Positions 18,358 through 27,674 of a DNA stretch of 64,000 nt are shown piece by piece. A model generated the notes under the pieces. The model made no database searches. It had not been told where the DNA came from and saw nothing but the letters and a program-made list of their open reading frames with translations. The position numbers and the translations under genes were made by a program. The DNA is from Vibrio nereis NBRC 15637 (GTDB taxonomy: Bacteria > Pseudomonadota > Gammaproteobacteria > Enterobacterales > Vibrionaceae). Numbering within the stretch: position 1 is the stretch's first letter; every line of letters begins with the position of its first letter. The DNA lies in assembly GCF_001591105.1 (NCBI RefSeq), contig NZ_BCUD01000007.1:62001-126000 (forward strand). Reading direction: 5' to 3'.

Positions 18358-18508
18358 AGAAATATCCTTATTGTTTCTCGTTCATGTTTTTTTTCGATAC
18401 CGTTCTAAGCAAGTTTTCGATCACGTTAGTTAAGGTCTAAATTGAGCAACGACTCACTTAAAACGCTACAAGCACTCGTGGTGCATTTTTTTGTTCATAA
18501 TAGGTAAC

Positions 18509-18524
18509 GCAAATCACAGGCCAG
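18509..18524 (-). promoter_or_regulatory. Sigma-54 (RpoN) -24/-12 promoter for the aldehyde dehydrogenase
   Basis: On the minus strand the site reads TGGCCTGTGATTTGCG. It has GG and GC dinucleotides separated by exactly 10 nt, against the consensus TGGCAC-N5-TTGC. The transcript would start near 18497, leaving a leader of about 140 nt before the ATG at 18357. Confidence 0.75.
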
Positions 18525-18545
18525 TTGTTAAAAACTTGTTGTGAA

Positions 18546-18595
18546 TTTGGTGAAGGGCTAGAGTTAACAGTGCTTACGCGGTGTTGTTTGGTGAA
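18546..18595. promoter_or_regulatory. Paired TTTGGTGAA repeats, possible upstream activator sites
   Basis: TTTGGTGAA occurs at 18546-18554 and 18587-18595 in direct orientation, 41 bp apart (about four helical turns). They lie 22-70 bp behind the sigma-54 promoter and ahead of the activator gene. The position suits enhancer sites for the AcoR-like protein; the sequence match alone is weak. Confidence 0.35.
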
Positions 18596-18631
18596 TGTCT
18601 GGGCTGAGAGAATGGCTAATAAGATGTTCAA

Positions 18632-20446
18632 GTGTTCCAAAATGACACACTGAAAATGCTCAGAAGTGGAACAGGTATGGAATTACAGACTTTACATAAC
18701 AGTGATTGGTTAGCGTCATCTTGGACCCGAAGTCGAGAAGCAGGCTTAAGAGAAATAAAAAAGCCTGATGATGTTGTACTCACCGGGGCCATTATGGAGC
18801 AGAGACGATTTGATGCGCAGCATGTTATTGAAGCGGTAGAAGAATGCGCTTTGCCACTGTTCAATCAAGTGTTTGCGCGAAGTGATAGCCGTTTGCTTCT
18901 AACCGATGCCGAAGGTGTGATTGTCGCTAGCTGGGGGCAAGACAGATTCCGCGATAAACTGACTGCGATTGCTCTTAGCTCAGGTGCGTGTTGGCAAGAA
19001 CGTTTAAAAGGCACGAATGCTATCGGCACGGCACTGCATGATAAAAAAGCCGTGACTGTCGTGGGTAACCAGCACTATATCAAGCATCATCGCTTTATTA
19101 GCTGTTCTGCAAGCCCGTTACTGAATCATAAAGGTGAGTTAGTGGGTGTTTTGGATGTGACGAGCGAGCAAGCCGAACATGATGTGACAGCACAACTGCT
19201 GGTTCAGAATATGGTGCAACTGGTTGAAAACCGTTTGCTCTCACAGATTCCTGAAGGCGTGACTCAGATAGACCTAGCAATGGATAAATCCGTTCTTAGC
19301 TCTGGCTGGCAAGGCATTATCATCGCCAACGAAGGGGGGCAAATCGTCGCACATAATCAACTGGCCTCTCAATTGATCGCGACTCCAAGCCTTTTAGGTG
19401 CTTCCATTGATCAATTACTGGATGAGTCAAAAGAAAGCGGTGGCCTGGTGTTTGAGCAGCGTGCTTTAAGAAAGAAACGTCCTCGTAGTAAGTTAGTGAG
19501 TGAGTCTAGCGATCTCCACTTCGGTGAACACCGTATTGAAACCGCTTGGCAACAAGCGAATCGAGTATTGGGAAAAGACATTAGCCTTCTCATACTGGGT
19601 GAAACGGGGGTTGGAAAAGGCGAGTTTGTTAAAGCGCTGCACAAAAACAGTAATAGACGAAAAGAGGCGCTAGTGACGGTCAACTGTGGTGCATTGCCTA
19701 AAGACTTGATTGAGTCCGAACTCTTTGGACACGCGCCAGGAGCATTTACTGGTGCAAGTGCAAAAGGGTATTTAGGGCGTATTCGTCAGGCCGATAAAGG
19801 TATTTTATTCCTGGATGAAATCGGTGAAATGCCGCTCGAATCTCAGTGCCGTCTGCTTTCTGTGTTACAGGAAAAGGTCGTGGTGCCCGTTGGTTCTACT
19901 GAAAGTCACTGTGTCGACATCCAAATCATTGCTGCTACCCACCAAGATTTAGAAACACTAGTCGCGCAGGGCCTATTTCGGCAAGATCTGTTCTATCGAC
20001 TCAATGGCCTTGTCATTAATCTACCAGCTTTAAGAGAAAGACAAGATAAACAAGAGATCATTCATGCTATCCATACTAAGCATAGTGAGGGCCAGCAGGT
20101 AATATCTCCGGCACTTCTTACCTTACTCAGTCATTATGATTGGCCTGGTAATTTACGAGAGCTCGATAATTTGCTCAAGGTCAGCTGTTTGATTGGAGGG
20201 GATGAAGAGGAACTCCGTTTAGAGCATATTCCAAGCCACCTCGCTAAACTCTTGCTTGAAAAGAGTGAAAATGCACAAAGCGTGCATAGTTCAACGGATT
20301 TGAAGTCGGCGGTGAATAATACTCTTATCGATGTCTACAATGCCCATGATGGGAATATCAGTAAAGTGTCCCGCGTATTGGGTGTCAGTCGTAATACGAT
20401 ATATCGCAAACTTAAAGCATTGGGGATGATTCGCTCAAAGAAATAG
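18632..20446 (+). CDS. Sigma-54-dependent activator, AcoR-like
   Basis: A 604-residue enhancer-binding protein. A GAF-type sensor covers about residues 70-200 (LLTDAEGVIVASW, then RLKGTNAIGTAL as in AcoR). The AAA+ domain covers about 305-525: Walker A GETGVGKG near 323, the sigma-54 contact loop GAFTGA, and Walker B ILFLDEIGEM. A Fis-type helix-turn-helix at the end has SRVLGVSRNTIYRKLK. AcoR homologues activate acetoin or ethanol catabolism. The divergent aldehyde dehydrogenase with a sigma-54 promoter is the likely target. The start is uncertain: ATG 18677 has a better ribosome site (GGAACAGG) than ATG 18632. Confidence 0.9.
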   Translation: MFQNDTLKMLRSGTGMELQTLHNSDWLASSWTRSREAGLREIKKPDDVVLTGAIMEQRRFDAQHVIEAVEECALPLFNQVFARSDSRLLLTDAEGVIVASWGQDRFRDKLTAIALSSGACWQERLKGTNAIGTALHDKKAVTVVGNQHYIKHHRFISCSASPLLNHKGELVGVLDVTSEQAEHDVTAQLLVQNMVQLVENRLLSQIPEGVTQIDLAMDKSVLSSGWQGIIIANEGGQIVAHNQLASQLIATPSLLGASIDQLLDESKESGGLVFEQRALRKKRPRSKLVSESSDLHFGEHRIETAWQQANRVLGKDISLLILGETGVGKGEFVKALHKNSNRRKEALVTVNCGALPKDLIESELFGHAPGAFTGASAKGYLGRIRQADKGILFLDEIGEMPLESQCRLLSVLQEKVVVPVGSTESHCVDIQIIAATHQDLETLVAQGLFRQDLFYRLNGLVINLPALRERQDKQEIIHAIHTKHSEGQQVISPALLTLLSHYDWPGNLRELDNLLKVSCLIGGDEEELRLEHIPSHLAKLLLEKSENAQSVHSSTDLKSAVNNTLIDVYNAHDGNISKVSRVLGVSRNTIYRKLKALGMIRSKK

Positions 20447-20621
20447 CCAGTTGTAATGTGACGTTAAGTGAGTTTAGGACTGCATATTTGCACAAATTAT
20501 AAACTTAACGATTATAAAAAATTGATATACATAACCTTATGTTAGTTTACATCTTGCGAATGGTTATGAAGAGTTTATCCTGTGCGCAACTATATTCCAT
20601 GTTTCCGTTAGGGATAAAACC

Positions 20622-21146
20622 TTGTCTAGCCTATCAAACCAAGAAGTCAGCTTTGGGAGCGATGAGTTCATCGTCTCTAAGACTGATACACAAGGACGTA
20701 TCGTATACGCTAACCGCGTTTTCATGCGAGTGTCAAACTATCCAGAAAGTGCTCTATTAGGGCAACATCACAATATTATTCGCCATCCAGATATGCCACG
20801 CGGTGTGTTTCATGGCTTATGGGAAACGCTAAAGTCGGGCGAAGAGTTCTTCGGGTTTGTAAAAAACACCACGTCAGACGGTGGTTACTACTGGGTATTC
20901 GCCAATGTCACCCCAGATTACGAAGATGGCAAGCTTGTCGGCTATTTTTCAGTGCGCCGTACCGTTCCTCGCCGAGCTAAAGAAGAAATAGAAAAAATCT
21001 ATGCTGAAATGAATGCGATTGAGCGTAGTACCGAGCGTGGCGCTGCGCCTGCGGCATCATGGAATGCAATGGTGGCGAACGTAAAAGAGCTTCACGGCGT
21101 GAGCTACGAAGAGTTTATTATCGATTTGTATAATAAACACCGCTAA
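20622..21146 (+). CDS. PAS-domain aerotaxis-type sensor protein (Aer-like, cytoplasmic)
   Basis: A 174-residue protein that is almost entirely one Aer-type PAS domain (about residues 10-120). It has the typical [19 protein letters not shown] opening and the [14 protein letters not shown] segment near residue 55. In E. coli Aer this domain holds FAD and senses redox state. Here it is a separate soluble protein, followed 13 bp later by a transducer that lacks PAS. The start appears to be TTG at 20622, with TTAGGGA upstream; no in-frame ATG precedes the domain. Confidence 0.87.
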   Translation: MSSLSNQEVSFGSDEFIVSKTDTQGRIVYANRVFMRVSNYPESALLGQHHNIIRHPDMPRGVFHGLWETLKSGEEFFGFVKNTTSDGGYYWVFANVTPDYEDGKLVGYFSVRRTVPRRAKEEIEKIYAEMNAIERSTERGAAPAASWNAMVANVKELHGVSYEEFIIDLYNKHR

Positions 21147-21159
21147 AGGAGAGGACACG

Positions 21160-22635
21160 ATGGAAAAACAACACGCCAGTAAGAATGTGCCTCTTTTACG
21201 GCAGAAATTTCTGATCATCTGTATTGTATTTGTTATCGCGATTTTAACCATGTACGCGTTCAGCGTGTACTACCATGGTTTCACCAGCTATGAAGCAGTG
21301 ATTGTTGCCTTTGCTGTGATGTTCGCGGTTTACGCGTATGTGGATTACACACGCCCATTGGCAACGTTAGATCGTATTCATAAAGCATTAGTCTTGGCAA
21401 AAAGCGGCAAAACGCACGTACGTATTACTGAAACAAAAGGCTTGGGTGAAATAGGTTTTGTGGCATGGGCGCTCAATGACTTTCTCGATATTATTGAAAC
21501 CAACTCAAGAGAGCTGGCGAACAGCTTTGAAGCGACGGGCAAAGGTAAGTACTACCGTAAGCTGATGCCAGATGGCATGCCGCAAGACTTCGCCAATACA
21601 ATGAAAGAGGTGAACGAAGCGATTGAGTCGATGCATCAGGTGAATATTTTTGGTCGACAAAATCGACTGAAGAGTGAGCTGCACCGAATCAATACCAGCA
21701 ACCTGCTTGGCAACCTGAAAAACAACCAAGCAGAGTTGGTTAACCTGTCGAGTAAAATGGATGACGTGCTGAATATTGCAACGCAAAGCCGAGATGGTGC
21801 AGAAGAAAGTCGAGAGCTGGCAGAGAAAATTCGCGTGGCGTTAGCAAGCATGACATCTTGCATGCAAAGTATGGAGTCTACGGCCCAAGCCTTGGGTGAA
21901 GAGAGTGGCCGCATTTCTGAAACCATCGATGTCATTACCAATATTGCTGAACAGACAAACTTGTTGGCACTTAATGCCGCGATTGAAGCAGCTAGGGCTG
22001 GTGAAGTCGGGCGTGGGTTCGCTGTGGTTGCGGACGAAGTTCGTTTGCTTGCAGACAGGACGCGACAATCTACACAAGATATTAGCCAAACCATCCACTC
22101 GCTGACAGGCAGAATTGATGAAGTCGTATCGCAGACGAGTGAAGTTGCTGAGCAAACCAGCATTGTTACGACTGAAGTGGAACACTTCCACGACAGTTTT
22201 GATAAGGTAGCCATTGCATCGGAAGAGACAATTCAGTTAGCGAATGCGACCAAAGATATGTCATTTGCTTCTCTGGTTAAACTTGATCACATTGTGTACA
22301 TGCAAAATGGTTACATCGCGTTAGAGAAGAATGGTCAAGGGGCAGAAGCCGATGCGGTTAAAGTGGATCACTTTAATTGCCGCCTAGGTCAGTGGTACTA
22401 CAATGGCCAAGGGTACGATTCTTTCCGTCATTTGAGTTCTTATAAACGTATGGAATCAAGCCACGCAGCCGTTCATGCCAACGTTCATGCAGCGATGGAT
22501 TTGGTTAAGCAAGATTGGCTGAATGATGATGAAGTACTGAGTGAATTACTCGCTTCGGTTGAAAAAGCCGAAGATGCAAGCCTTGGGGTTGTCAATGCAA
22601 TTACGGATGTGGTTGCAGAAAAACACGCAAGATAA
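21160..22635 (+). CDS. Methyl-accepting chemotaxis protein with C-terminal CZB zinc-binding domain
   Basis: A 491-residue transducer. Two N-terminal helices (about 17-60) are separated by a very short loop, so there is no periplasmic sensor. A HAMP-like linker and a coiled-coil signalling domain follow. The conserved hairpin tip is [18 protein letters not shown] (about 265-282). At the C-terminus a CZB domain (about 370-460) shows [23 protein letters not shown] and [11 protein letters not shown], the His/Cys zinc site. It probably takes its input from the PAS protein encoded just upstream, while CZB may sense zinc or oxidants. Confidence 0.93.
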   Translation: MEKQHASKNVPLLRQKFLIICIVFVIAILTMYAFSVYYHGFTSYEAVIVAFAVMFAVYAYVDYTRPLATLDRIHKALVLAKSGKTHVRITETKGLGEIGFVAWALNDFLDIIETNSRELANSFEATGKGKYYRKLMPDGMPQDFANTMKEVNEAIESMHQVNIFGRQNRLKSELHRINTSNLLGNLKNNQAELVNLSSKMDDVLNIATQSRDGAEESRELAEKIRVALASMTSCMQSMESTAQALGEESGRISETIDVITNIAEQTNLLALNAAIEAARAGEVGRGFAVVADEVRLLADRTRQSTQDISQTIHSLTGRIDEVVSQTSEVAEQTSIVTTEVEHFHDSFDKVAIASEETIQLANATKDMSFASLVKLDHIVYMQNGYIALEKNGQGAEADAVKVDHFNCRLGQWYYNGQGYDSFRHLSSYKRMESSHAAVHANVHAAMDLVKQDWLNDDEVLSELLASVEKAEDASLGVVNAITDVVAEKHAR

Positions 22636-22665
22636 ACGTCGAGGTTTGTACCAAACCAAGTAGAC

Positions 22666-22695
22666 AAAAAGGAGTACTCAAAGTACTCCTTTTTC
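22666..22695. terminator. Bidirectional terminator after the chemotaxis gene
   Basis: AGGAGTACT/AGTACTCCT stem with loop CAA, flanked by AAAAA and TTTTT. It serves the chemotaxis gene on plus and the small gene on minus. Confidence 0.9.
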
Positions 22696-22720
22696 ATTGC
22701 GACTTTTTCAGAGCACAGCT

Positions 22721-22858
22721 TTATAAACCACCGTCTTGTTGTGCCTTCTTTACCAGTGCCTGACGTTGAGTTTCCTTCTCAGATACCAATTCATTTTCCT
22801 TTTTTAATTTGTATTCCTCAGCTTGTGGAACAAAAACAAAGTACTTATTAATAGTCAT
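22721..22858 (-). CDS. Small hypothetical protein, 45 residues
   Basis: Reads MTINKYFVFVPQAEE..., then a Lys/Glu/Gln-rich helix ending QQDGGL. The start at 22858 has a good ribosome site (TGAGGT, spacing 6). The gene ends just before a terminator and is preceded by a long, pairing-rich leader. No family is recognised. The short hydrophobic N-terminus and amphipathic remainder could suit a peptide that contacts another protein. An alternative is that this is the 3' part of a regulatory RNA and not translated. Confidence 0.6.
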   Translation of the reverse strand: MTINKYFVFVPQAEEYKLKKENELVSEKETQRQALVKKAQQDGGL

Positions 22859-22871
22859 CGTAGAACCTCAG

Positions 22872-23100
22872 TTAACCAATTTACCTTCCCTAAGAGGAGA
22901 GGACACGCCTCTATGCGTATCGCGGATTTAAAATATAGGAGGGCCGCTTGAATGGCATCCTCCGTCATCGAGTAGAGCTAGGAGTAGTGCATGGTAGTAC
23001 GACTCACCCTGCCTCCACCTTAAAATTCAATGTATCTGCAACAGCCTGACAGGGGGTTATGATCCACTGCTTTTTGCTTTTCAAGCAGAATAAGGGGCGG
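22872..23100 (-). promoter_or_regulatory. Structured leader upstream of the 45-residue gene (riboswitch-like or RNA gene)
   Basis: On the minus strand a TAAAAT -10-like box (about 23104-23109) is followed by about 230 nt with several potential stems. One is CTGCTT...AAGCAG (about 23067-23088). A long-range pairing joins TTTTAAGGTGGAGG (about 23020-23033) with CCTCCTATATTTTAAA (about 22927-22942). A hairpin AGAGG/CCTCT lies at about 22899-22913 just before the ribosome site. I could not match it to a riboswitch class I know. Pairings were found by eye only. Confidence 0.4.
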
Positions 23101-23206
23101 AATTTTACTCGATCATAAGAGAAGATGGAAAGAGGTTTTGTTGAAAAACTAAGCGAAATATTTTCTGTCCGCTAGTTTTACTTCAGGAAAGTCAGGGGTA
23201 AAGGAG

Positions 23207-23521
23207 TCAGTTTGCCACTGCTTTGATGGCCTGCTCAATAGACGTAAACTGTATTTTAATGATACAAACCTGAGCGTTTGCAAACTCATGCTCTTGGATA
23301 AGAGAGGTAACTTGCGAGACACTTAATCTAGTTTCACAAAGTTGAAGTGGCTGCTCTTCATTTTTAATATCAATGAGATAAGTTTGACCTTCGCAGTCAA
23401 TTAGCTTATCGCGTTCTTGCAATATCATCTCATTGCATTCACACATGAATGCCTCGTGATCGGCAATGTAGATTAGCTCATCATCTCCGTCGAGCTTCAA
23501 TATTCCTGGCCAATGGACCAT
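23207..23521 (-). CDS. Small hypothetical protein (DUF4144-like)
   Basis: About 104 residues starting MVHWPGILKLDGDDELIYI. The ATG at 23521 has an excellent ribosome site (TGAGGGG); a longer frame to 23587 would overlap the gnd terminator and is rejected. Two cysteines lie in MCECNE. From memory it resembles the DUF4144 family found in Vibrio and relatives, whose function is unknown. It lies downstream of gnd but is separated from it by a terminator. Confidence 0.7.
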   Translation of the reverse strand: MVHWPGILKLDGDDELIYIADHEAFMCECNEMILQERDKLIDCEGQTYLIDIKNEEQPLQLCETRLSVSQVTSLIQEHEFANAQVCIIKIQFTSIEQAIKAVAN

Positions 23522-23545
23522 CTTTTTCCCCTCAGTTAGACCATA

Positions 23546-23571
23546 CAAAAACGCACTACCTGAGTAGTGCG
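23546..23571 (-). terminator. Terminator of the zwf-pgl-gnd operon
   Basis: CGCACTAC/GTAGTGCG stem with a 4-nt loop, followed on the minus strand by TTTTTG, about 37 bp after the gnd stop. Confidence 0.88.
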
Positions 23572-23607
23572 CTTTAACGTTAAACAAACAGCGTTAAATT
23601 GTGCGAA

Positions 23608-25056
23608 TTAAACGTCGTAAGTCGTAGACGCTGTATCGCCGCCTGTACCTGTCCAGTTAGTGTGGAAGAATTGGCCACGTTCTTGGTCGATACGCTCGTA
23701 TGTGTGAGCACCGAAGTAGTCACGTTGAGCTTGCAGTAGGTTCGCTGGAAGACGAGCTGTTGTGTAACCGTCTAGGAACGTTAGTGCAGAAGTCGTACAT
23801 GGCATTGGGATGCCTGCTTCTAGAGACTTAGCTGCCACTTTACGCCACGCTACTAGGCTGTTTTGTAGGATGCCTTTGAAGTAATCATCAGAACCTAGGA
23901 ATGCTAGATCTGGGTTAGCTTCGTACGCATCACGGATGTTACCTAGGAACGCAGAACGGATGATACAACCACCACGCCACATTAGCGCAACGTTACCGTA
24001 GTTTAGGTCCCAACCGTTTTCGTTAGACGCTTCGCGCATTAGCATAAAGCCTTGAGCGTAAGAGATGATCTTAGACGCTAGAAGAGCCTGACGTAGCGCG
24101 TCAACCCATTCTTGCTTATCACCTTCAACTGGCGTGATTGTCTTGCCGAACAGTTTCTCAGCTTCAACACGTTGGTCTTTCAGTGCAGACAGGCAACGAG
24201 AGAATACAGATTCAGAGATCAGCGTTAGAGGAATACCTAAGTCTAGCGCGTTGATACCCGTCCATTTACCAGTACCTTTTTGGCCGGCAGTGTCTAGGAT
24301 CTTCTCTACTAGAGGTTCACCGTCTTCATCTTTGTAGCCAAGGATGTCAGCTGTGATTTCAACAAGGTAGCTGTTTAGTTCAGTTTTGTCCCACTCTGCA
24401 AACACAGCCTGCATTTCGTCAGCAGACATACCAAGGCCATCTTTCATGAACTGGTAAGCTTCCGTGATCAGCTGCATGTCGCCGTATTCGATGCCGTTGT
24501 GAACCATCTTAACGAAGTGACCTGCACCATCGTTACCAACCCAGTCACAACAAGGCTCGCCAGCGTCAGTTTTTGCAGAGATACCTTGGAAGATAGGCTT
24601 AACCGCTTCCCAAGCTTCTGGAGCGCCGCCAGGCATGATAGATGGACCAAAACGTGCACCTTCTTCGCCACCAGATACACCAGTACCGATGAAGTGGATG
24701 CCTTTTTCGCGTAGTGCAGCAACACGACGGTTTGTATCTGGGTAGTTTGTGTTACCACCGTCGATGATGATGTCGCCCTTATCTAGTAGAGGGACTAGAG
24801 CTTCGATGAACTTGTCTACAACTTCACCTGCGCGAACCATTAGCATCACTTTACGTGGCGCTTCTAGCTTTTCTACTAGTTCTTCTAGAGAGTATGCACC
24901 GATGATGTTAGTGCCTTTCGCTGGACCTTCCAGGAACTCGTCTACTTTAGCTGCAGTACGGTTGTGAGCCACCACTTTAAAGCCGTGGTCGTTCATGTTT
25001 AGGATAAGGTTTTGACCCATAACTGCTAGGCCAATTACACCGATATCACCTTTCAT
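23608..25056 (-). CDS. gnd: 6-phosphogluconate dehydrogenase (decarboxylating)
   Basis: A 482-residue cytoplasmic enzyme converting 6-phosphogluconate and NADP+ to ribulose-5-phosphate, CO2 and NADPH, the third step of the oxidative pentose-phosphate pathway. N-terminal Rossmann start GVIGLAVMGQNL; VSGGEEGARFGPSIMPGG and HNGIEYGDMQLI carry catalytic residues; the C-terminal substrate tail (YERIDQERGQFFHTNW) is present. Full length. It lies 39 bp after pgl in the same operon, whose order matches the reaction order. Confidence 0.98.
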   Translation of the reverse strand: MKGDIGVIGLAVMGQNLILNMNDHGFKVVAHNRTAAKVDEFLEGPAKGTNIIGAYSLEELVEKLEAPRKVMLMVRAGEVVDKFIEALVPLLDKGDIIIDGGNTNYPDTNRRVAALREKGIHFIGTGVSGGEEGARFGPSIMPGGAPEAWEAVKPIFQGISAKTDAGEPCCDWVGNDGAGHFVKMVHNGIEYGDMQLITEAYQFMKDGLGMSADEMQAVFAEWDKTELNSYLVEITADILGYKDEDGEPLVEKILDTAGQKGTGKWTGINALDLGIPLTLISESVFSRCLSALKDQRVEAEKLFGKTITPVEGDKQEWVDALRQALLASKIISYAQGFMLMREASNENGWDLNYGNVALMWRGGCIIRSAFLGNIRDAYEANPDLAFLGSDDYFKGILQNSLVAWRKVAAKSLEAGIPMPCTTSALTFLDGYTTARLPANLLQAQRDYFGAHTYERIDQERGQFFHTNWTGTGGDTASTTYDV

Positions 25057-25095
25057 TATTTCTCTCCAATTTTCTTTAATGGATGCGCAACCGTA

Positions 25096-25812
25096 CTAAA
25101 CGATTTTTGCTGCTGCATCTGAATCTAGGTACCACTCTGTTTCGCCAGCTTTAGACTGAACTTTCGCCGCTGGGTAAGGCAACTCGCTTGCTGGAGTGGT
25201 ATGAATCTCGTGGACGATCTCAACTTTACCTGCACCTAGTACTAGGTAGCTGATTCGTTTTGCTGCTTCTAACACTTTCGCGGTCTTAGACACACGAAGT
25301 TGGCCAGACTCTGGATGAGACGCAACAAGAGACAAGTTCTCGTCTGCGTAGTCAGTCTGACCTGGGAATAGAGAAGCAGTATGACCGTCAGCACCAACGC
25401 CCAATAGGATCCAGTCAAATACTGGTGTGCCATTTTCACAAGGAATGACGTCAGCCATCTCTTTTGCAAAGCGCTCAGCTTCGCCCTGTGGATCATTTTC
25501 ACCAAGGATACGGTGAATGTTCTCAGCTGGTAGGTTTACTTTGCTAAATAGCAGCGTGTTTGCTTCACCGTAGTTACTTTCTGCATCATCCGGTGCCACG
25601 CAACGCTCATCACCCCACCAGAAGTGAAGGTTTTGCCATTGGATAGACTCTGCGTAAGGCGCAGAGGCCAGAAGCTTAAACAGCATCTTAGGCGTGCTGC
25701 CGCCAGAAAGAGAGATGTGAACAGGTCGGCCTAGCTCGCTGAACGCTTTCATATCGTTCGCTAAGCTTTCTACAACTTGTTCCGCTGTATTAAAGATCTT
25801 GTGATTGATCAT
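25096..25812 (-). CDS. pgl: 6-phosphogluconolactonase (DevB/SOL type)
   Basis: A 238-residue cytoplasmic esterase hydrolysing 6-phosphogluconolactone to 6-phosphogluconate, between the Zwf and Gnd steps. Family motifs are [11 protein letters not shown] near residue 35, [13 protein letters not shown] near 65, and [15 protein letters not shown] near 140 with the catalytic His. The ATG overlaps the zwf stop by 4 bp (ATGA). Confidence 0.96.
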   Translation of the reverse strand: MINHKIFNTAEQVVESLANDMKAFSELGRPVHISLSGGSTPKMLFKLLASAPYAESIQWQNLHFWWGDERCVAPDDAESNYGEANTLLFSKVNLPAENIHRILGENDPQGEAERFAKEMADVIPCENGTPVFDWILLGVGADGHTASLFPGQTDYADENLSLVASHPESGQLRVSKTAKVLEAAKRISYLVLGAGKVEIVHEIHTTPASELPYPAAKVQSKAGETEWYLDSDAAAKIV

Positions 25813-27314
25813 AATTCGCAGTAGTCCGTGTCAGTTAGGTTTTTACAAGGGAAGCGCCAAGCGCGGTTGTCGCGTTGCAGTAAATCGTCTGCTTCTTTTG
25901 GTCCCCATGTACCACATGCATAGCCAAACAGTGCTTGTGGATCTTGTTTGAAGTCTAGAATTGGTTGAACGTATTTCCAGCAGGCTTCAACCGCATCGCT
26001 ACGCGCAAACAAGGTAGCATCGCCATTTAATGCGTCAAGTAGAAGGCGCTCGTACGCGGTTAGCATTTGCGTCTCTTCAAGAGAAGTGTAGTGGAAGTTC
26101 ATTTTCACTTCTTTGGCATTAAAGCCAGCCCCTGGCTCTTTCAAGCCAAAGCTCATCTGAATACCCTCATCAGGCTGGATGCGGATAATCAGCTTGTTCT
26201 CCGGTGCGTTCTGACCAAACACCGGATGCGGTGTAGCTTTAAAATGGATAACCACTTCAGTGACGCGAGTCGGCAGACGTTTACCCGTACGCACGTAGAA
26301 TGGTACACCATTCCAACGCCAGTTGTTGATGTGCGCTTTCAAACCGATGTAAGTTTCGGTACGTGAATCATCTGCTACACCATTTTCTTCGCGGTAGCCT
26401 AATAGGTGCTGCCCACGAACATCGGATGCCGTGTACTGACCAAGCACAAGGTCCTTACGCAGATCGTCTTCTTCAAGCGGTTTAAGGCATTGAAGCACTT
26501 TTACCACTTCATCACGCATAGAGTCCGCATTGATTTGCGCTGGTGGTTCCATACCAACCATTGCCAATACTTGAAGCAGGTGGTTTTGGAACATATCGCG
26601 CACAGCACCAGAATTATCGTAGTAGCCGCCGCGCTCTTCTACACCTAAAAATTCCGCGCCAGTGATCTCTACGTAATCAATAAAGTTGCGGTTCCACAGT
26701 GGCTCAAACATCGCGTTTGAGAAGCGGAACACAAGCAGGTTTTGTACCGTTTCTTTACCCAAGTAGTGGTCGATACGATAAATCTGATGTTCTTGGAAGT
26801 GCTCGTGGATTTCTTTATCTAAAATACGTGCTGACTCAAGATCGTAACCAAACGGTTTTTCAATGATTAGTCGTTTCCAGCCGTCTTCTTCGCTGTTCAA
26901 GCCGTGTGCTGCAAGGCTAGCGGGAATAACGCTGTAAAGGCTTGGAGGCGTCGCTAGATAGAATAGCGTATTGCGTTGCTCGAACTGGTATTGATCAGAG
27001 AGTTGATCGAGACGAGTGCTTAGCTTGCTGTAGTCTGCGGTATCAGAGGTGTTGATGGCTTGGTAATGCAGATGATTAATGAAAGCGTCGAGTATTTCAG
27101 GCTCAGTTTTTTCCATCTCCTGAAGTGACTTCTTCAGTTTTTCGCGGTAAGACTCATCACTGTATTCAGTACGGCTTACACCCAGAATGGCAAAATTTTC
27201 TGGGAGCTGCTTACTCGCGTAGAGGTGGTACAAAGCTGGGATCAACTTACGATATGTTAAGTCACCCGAAGCACCAAAAATCACGATGCTGCTATTTTCT
27301 GGTATTACCATCAT
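25809..27314 (-). CDS. zwf: Glucose-6-phosphate 1-dehydrogenase
   Basis: A 501-residue enzyme oxidising glucose-6-phosphate with NADP+. The nucleotide-binding [11 protein letters not shown] is at the N-terminus. The catalytic RIDHYLGKE (about residues 178-186) and the later YVRTGKRLP are intact. It is the first gene of the zwf-pgl-gnd operon. Two adjacent ATG codons (27314 and 27311) follow the ribosome site AAAGGG; either may be used. The 360-bp gap upstream carries inverted repeats that may bind a regulator. Confidence 0.97.
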   Translation of the reverse strand: MMVIPENSSIVIFGASGDLTYRKLIPALYHLYASKQLPENFAILGVSRTEYSDESYREKLKKSLQEMEKTEPEILDAFINHLHYQAINTSDTADYSKLSTRLDQLSDQYQFEQRNTLFYLATPPSLYSVIPASLAAHGLNSEEDGWKRLIIEKPFGYDLESARILDKEIHEHFQEHQIYRIDHYLGKETVQNLLVFRFSNAMFEPLWNRNFIDYVEITGAEFLGVEERGGYYDNSGAVRDMFQNHLLQVLAMVGMEPPAQINADSMRDEVVKVLQCLKPLEEDDLRKDLVLGQYTASDVRGQHLLGYREENGVADDSRTETYIGLKAHINNWRWNGVPFYVRTGKRLPTRVTEVVIHFKATPHPVFGQNAPENKLIIRIQPDEGIQMSFGLKEPGAGFNAKEVKMNFHYTSLEETQMLTAYERLLLDALNGDATLFARSDAVEACWKYVQPILDFKQDPQALFGYACGTWGPKEADDLLQRDNRAWRFPCKNLTDTDYCEL

Positions 27315-27344
27315 CTTTCCCTTTAAAAACGAGGTAGTTATTCT

Positions 27345-27432
27345 GCGCCTGTGTCAGGCTCTAAAGTGCTGCCAACCTATCAGCGGCACTGAAATATTCA
27401 AAACTGGTCTTACCTATTGCTTTGATAGGTAA
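27345..27432. promoter_or_regulatory. zwf upstream region with three inverted repeats
   Basis: TTACCTAT/ATAGGTAA is a perfect 8-bp inverted repeat with a 7-nt spacer (27410-27432). AGTGC/GCACT with inner GCC/GGC spans about 27365-27391. GCCTG/CAGGC is at about 27346-27358. The first is operator-like; the nearer two would fold in the zwf leader RNA. None matches the HexR consensus I remember. The rest of the 27315-27674 gap holds only an AT-rich repeat (27634-27657) just past the HD-GYP stop. Confidence 0.4.
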
Positions 27433-27674
27433 AACTAAAAAAATGCTTAGGCAAAAGTAATATCTGTGCAATTGTGGATGCAGAAATATAGAGACTATTG
27501 TCAATTCGGCAGCGTATTGTCCATGAGTCTTTGATATACATCAACCTTTTGTGACGCAATCGATTAAATAATGACTTGTTTTTCAGTAACTCACTGATAG
27601 ATAAAGGGTTGGTTGATGTTGTTAAGATGTTGAAAATTAGAGTTAAAATTCTAATTTGGTGGCGCCGTCAGCAT

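Noticed and set aside
20462..20511. GTTAAGT/ACTTAAC repeat after the AcoR-like gene as a terminator
   Set aside because: The stem is AT-rich, the loop is about 35 nt and no proper U-tract follows.
21636..22214. 192-codon minus-strand ORF within the chemotaxis gene
   Set aside because: Shadow of the signalling coiled coil; no start context and a biased Ser/Ala composition.
27634..27657. AAATTAGA/TCTAATTT inverted repeat as a regulator site
   Set aside because: It lies 0-20 bp past the HD-GYP stop and is purely AT. A weak terminator or chance is as likely.
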